Source of the DNA: CAVTBT01 sp963733065
GTDB taxonomy: Bacteria > Actinomycetota > Thermoleophilia > Gaiellales > Gaiellaceae
Reading direction: 5' to 3'
Assembly: GCA_963733065.1 (NCBI GenBank)
Contig: CAVTBT010000008.1
Coordinates: 1 to 41,249, forward strand
Length of the DNA: 41,249 nucleotides
A model generated the notes under the pieces. It saw nothing but the letters and a program-made list of their open reading frames with translations. It searched no databases and was not told the origin of the DNA. Position 1 is the stretch's first letter, and every line of letters starts with the position of its first letter. Positions 33,261 to 41,091 of the stretch are shown here, one piece after another. A program made the translations under genes and the position numbers.

Positions 33261-34682
33261 TCAGAGCTCGCGAGAGGCCGCGAGCGGAACGCCCTCGGTG
33301 TCGCCGAACACACCGACCAGCACGCTGGCGTCCGAGTCAACGGATCGCAGCGTGGTCAGTGCGGCAGCGCGCGAATGAGGAACCCAGGCGGGAACGAGGA
33401 GCATGACCGCATCGGAGTTCCCTGCGAGGGCGAGCACCTCGGCCTGCCATTCGGTCGCCGGCCCGACCAAGAGCACGACCTCGTGGCGGGACTGCAGCTC
33501 GTCGAGCTGTGAGCGGTACTCGTTCGACGCGAAGGCGAGTGCGGGCTCGCTCGGCGTCTTCCCGCGCGGCACGACCGTGAACGTGCCGGGCGCGTCGCCG
33601 TTGCGCGTGCTCGTGTCGATTGCGATCTCGGTTGGCTCGCCACCCCCGTTGGCCGGGGCGCGGGTTCGCGTGGCGCGCCCGGCAGAGGGGCGGCCTGTCT
33701 CCCACCCGCCACCGTGGAAGTCCGCTTCGACGACGGCCGGGTGGATGCCCGTCCGCGCGACGTGATCGGCGAGCCGCAGCGCGACCGACCGGAGGCGCTC
33801 GGGCGGCAGGTCTCCGAGCAGGAGCACGACCCGACGGTCGTCCTGGAGCCATTGCCACACCCGTCCGCCCAGCAGGCGAATGCCTTCGCCCTTCGCATCG
33901 GCGGGCGGCGATTCCGGCACCCCCGGGGTCGGGCGGTCCCGCAGCAGCCGCGGTGACGGCAGCGGGGCGTAGACGAGATCCGAAGCCTTGAGCAGCTCGG
34001 CCAGATCGTCCGCCCGCATCCGCGCCCGCTTCGGATCGCGGAGCAGCAGCGCACCGACGATGCCGAGCAGGAGGCCGACGTTGATGCCGACGACAAGGTT
34101 GCGAGCCGGAGTCGGGCTGACCTTCCCTTCCGGAACGGGAGGTCCGAAGTTCTCGAGACCGACCGGGACGCTGTCGGCACGGCGCGCAGGAGACCGTTGG
34201 CCGAGGAGCGACACCCGTCGCTCGGCGGCATCGACGACGGCGCGGACGAGCGCGTTGGCCTCACGCTGGGTCGGCCCGTCGCCCGTGATCTCGAACAGGC
34301 TGGTGTCTCGCGGCACGGCAACCGCCGTCCGCGCGCGCAGATCGTCCAGGCTGCTTCGCACGCGATCGGCTTCAGGCCGCGACAGGTAGGCACGACGCGC
34401 GGCCAGGAGGACGCTGTCGCTGCGGAACAGACGGGCCACAGTCGGGGTCAAGCGCGTGAGCTCGTCGGCCGTCGCCGGGTCGAGCGGGCTCAACAGCACG
34501 CTGGCCCGCGCTCGATACGTCGTGTCCTGCATTCCGGTGTAGACGAGGGACAGACAGGCACCCAGCACGGCGAGGCTGGCGGGAATCCACCATCGCCGCC
34601 CGACGAGCCGGACGTAGTACCCGAATGTGAGCGGAAAATCGCGGTCCGCCGCATCTCGCGCGGCACGGTCGCCGTTTGTCAT
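33261..34682 (-). CDS. Wzz-type co-polymerase with a degenerate BY-kinase-like domain
   Basis: 473 residues. Wzz layout: helix 1 (about 32-50), external loop with RARASVLLSPLDP and a late FGPPVPEGKVSPTPARN (Pro-rich, 180-194), helix 2 (about 196-214). The cytoplasmic part (about 225-473) follows the outline of a bacterial tyrosine kinase: VVLLLGDLPPERLRSVALRLADH (285-307) aligns with the P-loop, VVEADFHGGG (317-326) with Walker A', and EVVLLVGPAT with Walker B. The P-loop Gly-Lys-Ser/Thr is absent, the third site lacks its Asp, and no C-terminal Tyr cluster exists. It probably sets chain length without kinase activity. Start ATG 34682. Confidence 0.84.
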   Translation of the reverse strand: MTNGDRAARDAADRDFPLTFGYYVRLVGRRWWIPASLAVLGACLSLVYTGMQDTTYRARASVLLSPLDPATADELTRLTPTVARLFRSDSVLLAARRAYLSRPEADRVRSSLDDLRARTAVAVPRDTSLFEITGDGPTQREANALVRAVVDAAERRVSLLGQRSPARRADSVPVGLENFGPPVPEGKVSPTPARNLVVGINVGLLLGIVGALLLRDPKRARMRADDLAELLKASDLVYAPLPSPRLLRDRPTPGVPESPPADAKGEGIRLLGGRVWQWLQDDRRVVLLLGDLPPERLRSVALRLADHVARTGIHPAVVEADFHGGGWETGRPSAGRATRTRAPANGGGEPTEIAIDTSTRNGDAPGTFTVVPRGKTPSEPALAFASNEYRSQLDELQSRHEVVLLVGPATEWQAEVLALAGNSDAVMLLVPAWVPHSRAAALTTLRSVDSDASVLVGVFGDTEGVPLAASREL

Positions 34683-34688
34683 GAGTCG

Positions 34689-35060
34689 ATGCTCCGTCCT
34701 GTCGATGTCTCCGACGACGATCGAGGCCGCCGCGTGTGGTGGGTCGCCGCCGCCGCGTGGGCGGTGCTGATGTTCGTGGTGTCGTCCATCCCGTCGGCCG
34801 GATCGTCCGGCGACGTCGACCTCCGCGGCGCACTCCTGCACGTCGCGGAGTACGCCGTCCTGGCGGCGCTCCTACGACGAGCCGGCCTGTCGTGGCGAGT
34901 GAGCGTGCTCGCGACCGTGCTGTACGGCGTGAGCGACGAGCTGCACCAGGCCGTCGTCCCCGGCCGGGATGCATCGACGGCGGATCTGCTGTTCGACGCC
35001 GTGGGAGCGATCATCGGCGCGTCGCTGCCGTTTCGGAGCTCGGAGCGGCGAGCCGCCTGA
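34689..35060 (+). CDS. VanZ-like membrane protein
   Basis: 123 residues, four hydrophobic stretches: WWVAAAAWAVLMFVVSSIPS, LLHVAEYAVLAALLRR, VSVLATVLYGVSDELHQAVVPGRDAS and LLFDAVGAIIGASL. The HxxEY and DExHQ...R.AS elements are the VanZ family hallmarks. VanZ gives low-level teicoplanin resistance in enterococci; most homologues have unknown roles. Start ATG 34689 is 6 bp from the opposing Wzz start, so its promoter must lie inside the Wzz gene; GTG 34734 is an alternative. The 3' end overlaps the sugar transferase gene by 50 bp. Confidence 0.85.
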   Translation: MLRPVDVSDDDRGRRVWWVAAAAWAVLMFVVSSIPSAGSSGDVDLRGALLHVAEYAVLAALLRRAGLSWRVSVLATVLYGVSDELHQAVVPGRDASTADLLFDAVGAIIGASLPFRSSERRAA

Positions 35061-36435
35061 GCGGGAGGATCAGCTCGCTCACCATATGCAGGGCCGTGGC
35101 GGCGCAGATTGCGATGTCGATGAGCACGTTGCGGTTGCGCAGGTACCAGAGGTCGTACGACAACTTGTCCGCCATGGCTTCGCAGTCCGAGGCGTAGCCG
35201 CCCTTCAGCTGCGCCCAACCCGTCACTCCGGGCTTCACCAGCAGCCGCCGGTTCCAGAACGGAACGCTCTCCTCGAGCAGCTCGACGAACTGGGGCCGCT
35301 CGGGCCGCGGCCCGACGACGGACATCTCACCCCGGAGGACGTTGAGCAACTGAGGCAGCTCGTCGAGATGCGCGCGGCGCAGGACGCGCCCGACCCGGGT
35401 CACGCGCGAGTCGTCGTCGCTCGACCACCTGGCGCCTCCCTTCTCGGCCCCATCCGCCATCGTCCTGAACTTGACGATCGTGAATCGCCTTCCGCGCTCC
35501 CCCAGCCGCGTCTGGCGGTAGAGAACGTGACCGGACGGCGCGAGGATCAGCGCGATGACGGCAATCACCGGCGCCGCCAGCACGAGCGCGATCGAGGCGG
35601 CGACGATGTCGAATGCCCGCTTCGACCAGCGCGTGTACGCGTGCTGCCGGAGATGGAGGATGCTCATGAACCACGACGCCCGGAGGCTCGACACCGGGAC
35701 GCGACCGAGCGCGTCTTCGAAAAAGCTCGTGTAGCCCACGACCCTGAAGCCGTCAGCGGGGACGTCGAGGAGACGGTCGATCGTGGAATCGCAGTCCACG
35801 CCGTCGTCGACCACGACGATGTCCGGGTGGAGCGTGTCCATGAGCTCCTCCAGGACGTCGAGCTGCCCGACGATCGGAACGCCGCAGGTCGACGGCGCCA
35901 TCGGACAGTCCGGGACGACACCGAGGACGTCGACGGACGCGTCCGCCCTCGCCGACTCGCGTGCGACCGTGTCGGCCGCCAGCGGCGTGCCGACGACGAG
36001 CACTCGGCGTCTGGCCGCCGTCGTGCGATGCACCACGCTCTCCCAGATGCCGACGAACAGCAGCACCGCCGCCGCCATCACCAGCGAACGCGCGGCCGAC
36101 AGCTCGACCGGCCGCAGCCACAGGGACATCGCCGAGACGGCGACGAACCCGACGAACGCGCCCATGGTCGTCGCCACCGCGGGGCCGAGCGCTTCGGGCG
36201 AGACGAGACGTCCGAAGCGCAGCGCGAGCAGCCAGGCTCCCGTCAGCCCTGCGACGACCGCCGGCTCATCCGCTTGCGCCTCGCGCCCGGCCGCATAGAC
36301 GGCGAGCACCGACAGGACCACGAGCGTGACGCGACCGGCCTGGGCCACGGCTCGGGTCTGCTTCATCGTGCGGAACGAGATCAGCCGCGGAGCGGTGGTC
36401 GCGACGCCGGGGCCGTCCTCGACGTAGCCGGTCAC
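35011..36435 (-). CDS. Polyprenyl-phosphate glycosyl-1-phosphate transferase (WbaP/WcaJ-like)
   Basis: 474 residues: N-terminal membrane helices (about 30-130), a Rossmann-like middle domain (RRRVLVVGTPLAADTVARESA, IVVVDDGVD), then the catalytic Bac_transf domain with KRAFDIVAASIALVLAAPV, YRQTRLGERGRRFTIVKFRTM, DELPQLLNVLRGEMSVVGPRPE and KPGVTGWAQL. It loads the first sugar phosphate onto undecaprenyl phosphate and so starts repeat-unit synthesis. Start GTG 36435 overlaps the preceding gene stop by 4 nt (GTGA); ATG 36366 is an in-frame alternative but lacks this coupling. Confidence 0.92.
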   Translation of the reverse strand: MTGYVEDGPGVATTAPRLISFRTMKQTRAVAQAGRVTLVVLSVLAVYAAGREAQADEPAVVAGLTGAWLLALRFGRLVSPEALGPAVATTMGAFVGFVAVSAMSLWLRPVELSAARSLVMAAAVLLFVGIWESVVHRTTAARRRVLVVGTPLAADTVARESARADASVDVLGVVPDCPMAPSTCGVPIVGQLDVLEELMDTLHPDIVVVDDGVDCDSTIDRLLDVPADGFRVVGYTSFFEDALGRVPVSSLRASWFMSILHLRQHAYTRWSKRAFDIVAASIALVLAAPVIAVIALILAPSGHVLYRQTRLGERGRRFTIVKFRTMADGAEKGGARWSSDDDSRVTRVGRVLRRAHLDELPQLLNVLRGEMSVVGPRPERPQFVELLEESVPFWNRRLLVKPGVTGWAQLKGGYASDCEAMADKLSYDLWYLRNRNVLIDIAICAATALHMVSELILPLRRLAAPSSETAATRR

Positions 36436-36785
36436 GGCCGGCTCCCCGTGCAGCACACGGAACGGCCGCCGTGCGTCGCCGTGAAGACGACCTGCGCCTC
36501 GCGCGCCGACTTGAAGCGCACGACTCGAACGTTCCATCGCCCGAGCAGAACGCCGTAGGTGCCCGCGAGCGGCCCGGCGCGCCGACAGTCGAGCATGGTC
36601 GCAGGCGGCACGCCGCGGCGGTCGACAAGACATCCGACCGGTACGTCGGCGACACGAGCGGTGTCGCCGGGCGACAGCAAGACTGTCGACCTGGCGGCGC
36701 CCGACGCCTGCGAGGGCCCGCCCACGAGTGCGCCGACCATGACGCCGAGCAGGCCGACCGCACCGACGAGGCCGGCGCGACGCAA
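36432..36785 (-). CDS. Small secreted protein upstream of the sugar transferase
   Basis: 117 residues if the TTG at 36785 is used, which gives a classical signal peptide (MRRAGLVGAVGLLGVMVGALVGGPSQASGA); ATG 36740 would cut into it. The mature part (STVLLSPGDTARVADVPVGCLV..., ending HGGRSVCCTGSRP) has four Cys, two of them adjacent, suggesting disulfides outside the cell. I recognise no family. Its stop overlaps the sugar transferase start, so it belongs to the polysaccharide locus. Confidence 0.58.
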   Translation of the reverse strand: MRRAGLVGAVGLLGVMVGALVGGPSQASGAARSTVLLSPGDTARVADVPVGCLVDRRGVPPATMLDCRRAGPLAGTYGVLLGRWNVRVVRFKSAREAQVVFTATHGGRSVCCTGSRP

Positions 36786-36824
36786 TCGTGTGGTTGCCGA
36801 CGTTAGCTCGGCGCGAAAGCGCGG

Positions 36825-36830
36825 TACGGT
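36825..36830 (+). promoter_or_regulatory. -10-like box of the 85-residue membrane protein gene (leaderless)
   Basis: TACGGT, then 6 nt, then ATG at 36837. Confidence 0.5.
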
Positions 36831-36836
36831 GTCGAC

Positions 36837-37094
36837 ATGAGCGACGAGCGGCGCGACCGGCGGATCGTTCTCGTCGACGCCGACGGGCGTCCGACCGACG
36901 ATCCCGCCGCGGCGATCGCCGGCGAGGTGGTCGAGCTCGCCCCAGACGGGCGGGCGGCCGGCCGCCGACGGTTCTTCCTCACGCGCGAGGAGCTGTCGTG
37001 GCTGCCCGTCGGCGAGCCCGCGTTCCTGCTCTGGGTCCTCGCCGCGCTGGTCGCCGTCTGGGCGGCCGTCGGTGTGGTCCTGCTTCTCACCTAG
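36837..37094 (+). CDS. Small C-terminally anchored membrane protein
   Basis: 85 residues: a charged cytoplasmic-looking part (RRIVLVDADGRPTDDPAAAIAGEVVELAPDGRAAGRRRFFLTREELSWL) and one C-terminal helix (FLLWVLAALVAVWAAVGVVLLL). There is no signal peptide, so it is a tail-anchored type. I recognise no family. It is divergent from the small secreted protein gene and faces the giant repeat protein gene across a hairpin. Confidence 0.7.
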   Translation: MSDERRDRRIVLVDADGRPTDDPAAAIAGEVVELAPDGRAAGRRRFFLTREELSWLPVGEPAFLLWVLAALVAVWAAVGVVLLLT

Positions 37095-37100
37095 CGCTCG

Positions 37101-37117
37101 ACGGCTCGAGGAGCCGT
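37101..37117. terminator. Hairpin between convergent genes
   Basis: ACGGCTC, GAG loop, GAGCCGT: seven G+C-rich pairs placed between two gene ends (37094 and 37124). There is no U-tract. A shared terminator is likely by position. Confidence 0.5.
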
Positions 37118-37123
37118 GCGTGA

Positions 37124-40100
37124 TCAGGTACGAGGACGCCATCGAAGCCTCGTTGCCCAGAACCACACTGTCAGGAAGGCGAGGTAAACGAGGCCGAGCA
37201 CGACACCGACCTGCGCCATGATGCGGCGGTCGCGCTCGTCGCCCGTCTCCAGCGGCACATCGCGCACGACGCGGCTGAAACCGTCGCGAAGCGCATCGAG
37301 CGGGCCGCTCGCCTCGTTGGCCGAGGCGCGTGCCGAGCGCCCGCTCGTCTCGTAGCGGCTCGTCGAGCCGCCCGAGACCGCCTCGGCGGCAGCGCCGGCG
37401 AACCGGCGCACCGTGTCCTCGGCCATGCACGGAATCAGCCTCATGTTCGTGAACATGAGCCGCGCGTTCGCGGCACAGGTTGCGCGCACGGTGTCGTAGC
37501 CCGCCGGCGTGAACGCGAGCCCGGTCACCGCTACCACCACCACCGTGGTCACCAGGCGTTGGTCGGACGGGTCGAGCGCCGCCACGGTACCGGGGTCGAA
37601 GATCGCTTCGGGCATCGGAGAGCCAACCGGCTCCAACTCCGTTCCGAGCGTCGAATCGTCGTCGGACGTCGCGGCGGCGGCCGGCGAAGTCAGGCCTCCG
37701 GCGGGTTCGACTCCGCCGATCGGCAGGTGCTCCGTCAGACCCTGAACGGTCTCGACGGGCTCGGCCGCACTCCCGGTCACGCCGGTCCCGGCGATCTCCG
37801 GGTCTAGGGTCGCAATCGTCTCGGCTGCCGGGCTCACTAGGGTCGGGCCGGCTGTCTCGCCGACGCCTGCCACCGTGTCCGTCGGGCCTGCGAGGGCTGT
37901 CACAACGCCAGCGACGGCGTCGTCCGGCACGGCGATCACCTGATCGACGGCAGAGACCGGCGTCGCAAGCATGTCCACCGCAGGCCCGACGACCGCGGAT
38001 CCGTCCAGAACCGCACCGATCGGGTCTGCCGTCGACTGCACGACGTGCGCCACGGGCTCGCTCACGGCTGCCACCGCCGCACCTGCATCCGCCACGAGCG
38101 GCTCGATCGGAGCCGCAGCCTCCGACACCGACGCCGTCAGCGGCTCCACCGCCGCCGTCACCGGCTCGACAGAGGCCGTCACCGGCTCGACAGTCGCGTC
38201 CACGACCTGCGCCACCGGCTCCGTCACAGTCGACACCGACTGCGCCAGCGGCTCCACCGCCGCCGTCACCGGCTCCACGACCTGCGCCACCGGCTCGGTC
38301 ACAGTCGACACCGACTCCGTCAGCGGCTCCACCGCCGCCGTCACCGGCTCCACGACCTGCGCCACCGGCTCGGTCACAGTCGACACCGACTGCGCCAGCG
38401 GCTCCACCGCCGCCGTCACCGGCTCGACGGTCGCATCCACGACCTGCGCCACCGGCTCGGTCACAGTCGACACCGACTCCGCCAGCGGTTCCACGGCGGT
38501 CGTCAGCGGCTCGACAGAGGTCGTCAGCGGCTCAACCGCCGCGTCCACGACCTGCGCCACCGGCTCGGTTACTGTCGACACCGACTCCGTCAACGGTTCC
38601 ACCGCCGCCGTCACCGGCTCCACGACCTGGGCCACCGGCTCGGTCACAGTCGACACCGACTGCGCGAGCGGCTCCACCGCCGCCGTCACCGGCTCGACGG
38701 TCGCGTCCACGACCTGCGCCACCGGCTCGGTTACTGTCGACACCGACTCCGTCAGCGGCTCCACCGCCGCCGTCACCGGCTCCACGACCTGGGCCACCGG
38801 CTCGGTCACCGTCGCCACTGACTCCGTCAGCGGCTCCACCGCCGCCGTCACCGGCTCGACGGTCGCGTCCACGACCTGCGCCACCGGCTCGGTCACAGTC
38901 GACACCGACTCCGCCAGCGGTTCCACGGCGGTCGTCAGCGGCTCGACAGCCGCGTCCACGACCTGCGCCACCGGCTCCGTCACAGTCGACACCGACTCCG
39001 CCAGCGGTTCCACCGCCGCCGTCACCGGCTCCACGACCTGGGCCACCGGCTCGGTCACAGTCGACACCGACTCCGCCAGCGGTTCCACGGCGGTCGTCAG
39101 CGGCTCGACAGAGGTCGTCAGCGGCTCAACCGCCGCGTCCACGACCTGCGCCACCGGCTCGGTTACTGTCGACACCGACTCCGTCAACGGTTCCACCGCC
39201 GCCGTCACCGGCTCCACGACCTGGGCCACCGGCTCGGTCACCGTCGCCACTGACTCCGTCAGCGGCTCCACCGCCGCCGTCACCGGCTCGACGGTCGCGT
39301 CCACGACCTGCGCCACCGGCTCGGTCACAGTCGACACCGACTCCGCCAGCGGCTCCACCGCCGCCGTCACCGGCTCGACAGCCGCGTCCACGACCTGCGC
39401 CACCGGCTCCGTCACAGTCGACACCGACTCCGCCAGCGGCTCCACCGCCGCCGTCACCGGCTCCACCGCCGCGTCCACGACCTGCGCCACCGGCTCAGCC
39501 GCAGCCGACACGGACGCCGTCACCGGCTCCACAGCTGCATCCACGACCTGCGCGACCGGCTCGGCGGCAGCCGACACCGGCTCCACAGCCGCATCCACCA
39601 CCTGCGCCACCGGCTCGGCGGCAGCCGACACCGGCTCCACAGCCGCATCCACCACCTGCGCCACCGGCTCCGCCGCAGCCGACACCGGCTCCACAGCCGC
39701 ATCCACCACCTGCGCCACCGGCTCACTAACAGCCGAACCCGCATCGGCAGCTGCATCGGGGACCACGTCGGCCACTTCTGCGGCGGCGGTCTGGACGACT
39801 GCGTCGGTCGCCGACTCGGCCTCCGAGACGACGGTCGCCGCCGCGTCGGCCGCCGTATCAGACGACGTTGCCTCTGTCGTTGCCGCACTCTCGGCGGTGT
39901 CCGTCGCACTCGACGCGGCAGCCTCTGTCGTGGACTCGGTTGCAGCCGTCGCAGCCGCGGCCGTGTCTGCCACTGTCTCGACCGCGGTCGCGGACGCTTC
40001 CGCTACCGAGTCCGACGCGTCGGCAGCGGTCGCCTCGGTCGCCGAAGCCGTCGCCTCGGCAGCATCCGAGGCACTCTCCGACGTCGCCTCGGCCGCGCTG

Positions 40101-40954
40101 GCGACGGCGTCCGTGGCGTCGGCCGTTGTACTGGATGCCGCCGTGGCGCTCGCCTCGGCGACGGTCTCGGTTGCCGACGCGGGTGCAGCGGCGTCCGCCG
40201 CAGGGGACGCCTCCGTCGTAGCGTCGGCGACGGCGGCGACGCCGTCCGAGACCGTCTCCGTCGCAGTCGTCGCGGCGTCGGCGGCCGCTTCCGTCACAGC
40301 TGCCGACGCGTCGGCGGCGCTGTCGGTCGCGCTCTCAGCCGTCGACTCCGCTGTCGACGAGGAAGACGTCTCTGTCGAGGCCGAGGCGGCCGCGTCGCTC
40401 GACTCCGTAGTGGAGCTGGACGCGGACTCCGTCGCAACCGTCTCCTGAGCCGACTCGCCCTCATCCGAGCTCGTCGCAGGCTCCGAGGCGGCCTCGGCCG
40501 GGCTCGACGACGCAGTGGCCTCGCCGGCCGTCTCGGTCGTGGTCTCGACGGCCTCCTCGACCGGCGCCGCAGCCTCCGTGACGGCTTCGGCCGCCTCGCT
40601 TGTCGCGGCCTCGACGGTCGAGGCCGCGTCGGGCGCGTCGCTCGTCTCAGTGGTGGAGCTGGTCGCGGACTCCGCCGCAACCGTCTCCTGAGCCGTCTCG
40701 GCCGGCGGCTCATCCGAGCTCGCCGCGGGCTCCGGGGCGGCCTCGGCCGCGCTCGAAGACGCCGCCGTGGTCTCGCCAGCCGTCTCGGTCACAGTCTCGA
40801 CGGCCTCCTCGACGGGCGCCGCAGCCTCCGTGACGACCTCGGTCGCCTCACTGGTCGCGGTCTCGACAGTCGGTGCCGCCGGTGCGCTTGTATCCACTGG
40901 AGGCGTCACTTGGCCGCCCGTCGCCGTGGACAGTAGTCCGGTGTTGCCGCTCAC
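37124..40954 (-). CDS. Giant VEP-repeat surface protein with C-terminal membrane anchors
   Basis: 1276 residues in one intact frame from GTG 40954 (GGGGGG 9 nt upstream). Layout: about 1-405 low-complexity Ala/Ser/Thr/Glu/Asp (AATSEAAEAVTEAA type), about 405-950 degenerate repeats, about 950-1130 Pro/Gly/Ala linker, a first helix (about 1133-1150, LVTTVVVVAVTGLAF), about 95 residues with two Cys, and a last helix (about 1246-1265, VGVVLGLVYLAFLTVWFWA) ending RLRWRPRT. Repeat forms of 25, 29 and 36 residues are built from EPVAQVV(DAAV), EPVTAAV, EPLAESVSTVT and EPLTTSV. Val/Leu recur at a 3-4 spacing like heptads, but the regular EP would kink a coiled coil. No N-terminal signal peptide is seen, so sidedness is uncertain. 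I know no family; a cell-surface spacer or adhesin next to the polysaccharide locus is inference. Confidence 0.82.
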   Translation of the reverse strand: MSGNTGLLSTATGGQVTPPVDTSAPAAPTVETATSEATEVVTEAAAPVEEAVETVTETAGETTAASSSAAEAAPEPAASSDEPPAETAQETVAAESATSSTTETSDAPDAASTVEAATSEAAEAVTEAAAPVEEAVETTTETAGEATASSSPAEAASEPATSSDEGESAQETVATESASSSTTESSDAAASASTETSSSSTAESTAESATDSAADASAAVTEAAADAATTATETVSDGVAAVADATTEASPAADAAAPASATETVAEASATAASSTTADATDAVASAAEATSESASDAAEATASATEATAADASDSVAEASATAVETVADTAAAATAATESTTEAAASSATDTAESAATTEATSSDTAADAAATVVSEAESATDAVVQTAAAEVADVVPDAAADAGSAVSEPVAQVVDAAVEPVSAAAEPVAQVVDAAVEPVSAAAEPVAQVVDAAVEPVSAAAEPVAQVVDAAVEPVTASVSAAAEPVAQVVDAAVEPVTAAVEPLAESVSTVTEPVAQVVDAAVEPVTAAVEPLAESVSTVTEPVAQVVDATVEPVTAAVEPLTESVATVTEPVAQVVEPVTAAVEPLTESVSTVTEPVAQVVDAAVEPLTTSVEPLTTAVEPLAESVSTVTEPVAQVVEPVTAAVEPLAESVSTVTEPVAQVVDAAVEPLTTAVEPLAESVSTVTEPVAQVVDATVEPVTAAVEPLTESVATVTEPVAQVVEPVTAAVEPLTESVSTVTEPVAQVVDATVEPVTAAVEPLAQSVSTVTEPVAQVVEPVTAAVEPLTESVSTVTEPVAQVVDAAVEPLTTSVEPLTTAVEPLAESVSTVTEPVAQVVDATVEPVTAAVEPLAQSVSTVTEPVAQVVEPVTAAVEPLTESVSTVTEPVAQVVEPVTAAVEPLAQSVSTVTEPVAQVVDATVEPVTASVEPVTAAVEPLTASVSEAAAPIEPLVADAGAAVAAVSEPVAHVVQSTADPIGAVLDGSAVVGPAVDMLATPVSAVDQVIAVPDDAVAGVVTALAGPTDTVAGVGETAGPTLVSPAAETIATLDPEIAGTGVTGSAAEPVETVQGLTEHLPIGGVEPAGGLTSPAAAATSDDDSTLGTELEPVGSPMPEAIFDPGTVAALDPSDQRLVTTVVVVAVTGLAFTPAGYDTVRATCAANARLMFTNMRLIPCMAEDTVRRFAGAAAEAVSGGSTSRYETSGRSARASANEASGPLDALRDGFSRVVRDVPLETGDERDRRIMAQVGVVLGLVYLAFLTVWFWATRLRWRPRT
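38100..39760 (-). repeat. In-frame minisatellite-like repeats inside the giant gene
   Basis: DNA units of about 75, 87 and 108 bp, all multiples of three, encode the EPVAQVV/VEPL repeats. Some blocks are perfectly duplicated: 38448-38647 equals 39042-39241 (200 bp identical, offset 594 bp), and another block recurs at an offset of 432 bp. Such identity points to recent recombination or gene-conversion within the array, and copy number may vary between strains or be compressed in assembly. Confidence 0.92.
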
Positions 40955-41016
40955 AGTTGATCCCCCCGGGGCGGCTCCGACTCAGTTCAAGAGCGCCGCC
41001 GTATCGTTTGCAACAT

Positions 41017-41032
41017 CCTCTCCGCGGAGAGG
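41017..41032. repeat. Perfect 16-bp palindrome in the divergent promoter region
   Basis: CCTCTCCG followed by its reverse complement CGGAGAGG, midway between the giant gene (start 40954) and the response regulator gene (start 41147). It could be an operator for a dimeric regulator. CCGGG-TCAC-CCCGG at 41101-41114 is a second, smaller stem. Confidence 0.5.
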
Positions 41033-41063
41033 TTTCGACGAACTCGGGGACGACCGGATTCGC

Positions 41064-41091
41064 TTGACGGCGTTCACCCTAGGGATAACAC
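41064..41091 (+). promoter_or_regulatory. Candidate promoter of the response regulator gene
   Basis: TTGACG (41064-41069), 16 nt, then TAACAC (41086-41091). This would give a leader of about 50 nt with AAAGG at 41136-41140 before the GTG at 41147. It is the most classical -35/-10 pair that I saw in the window. Confidence 0.42.

Noticed and set aside
33261..34682. Active tyrosine kinase annotation for the Wzz protein
   Set aside because: The Walker A Lys/Ser, the Walker B Asp and the C-terminal Tyr cluster are all missing.
37971..40448. Long plus-strand open frame (825 codons) rich in STTCATGSVTVDTDS-type repeats
   Set aside because: It lies wholly inside the giant minus-strand gene, in the frame where third positions face third positions, so high G+C there keeps it open. 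It has no promoter, ribosome-binding site or membrane or secretion signal, while the minus frame continues into recognisable helices.
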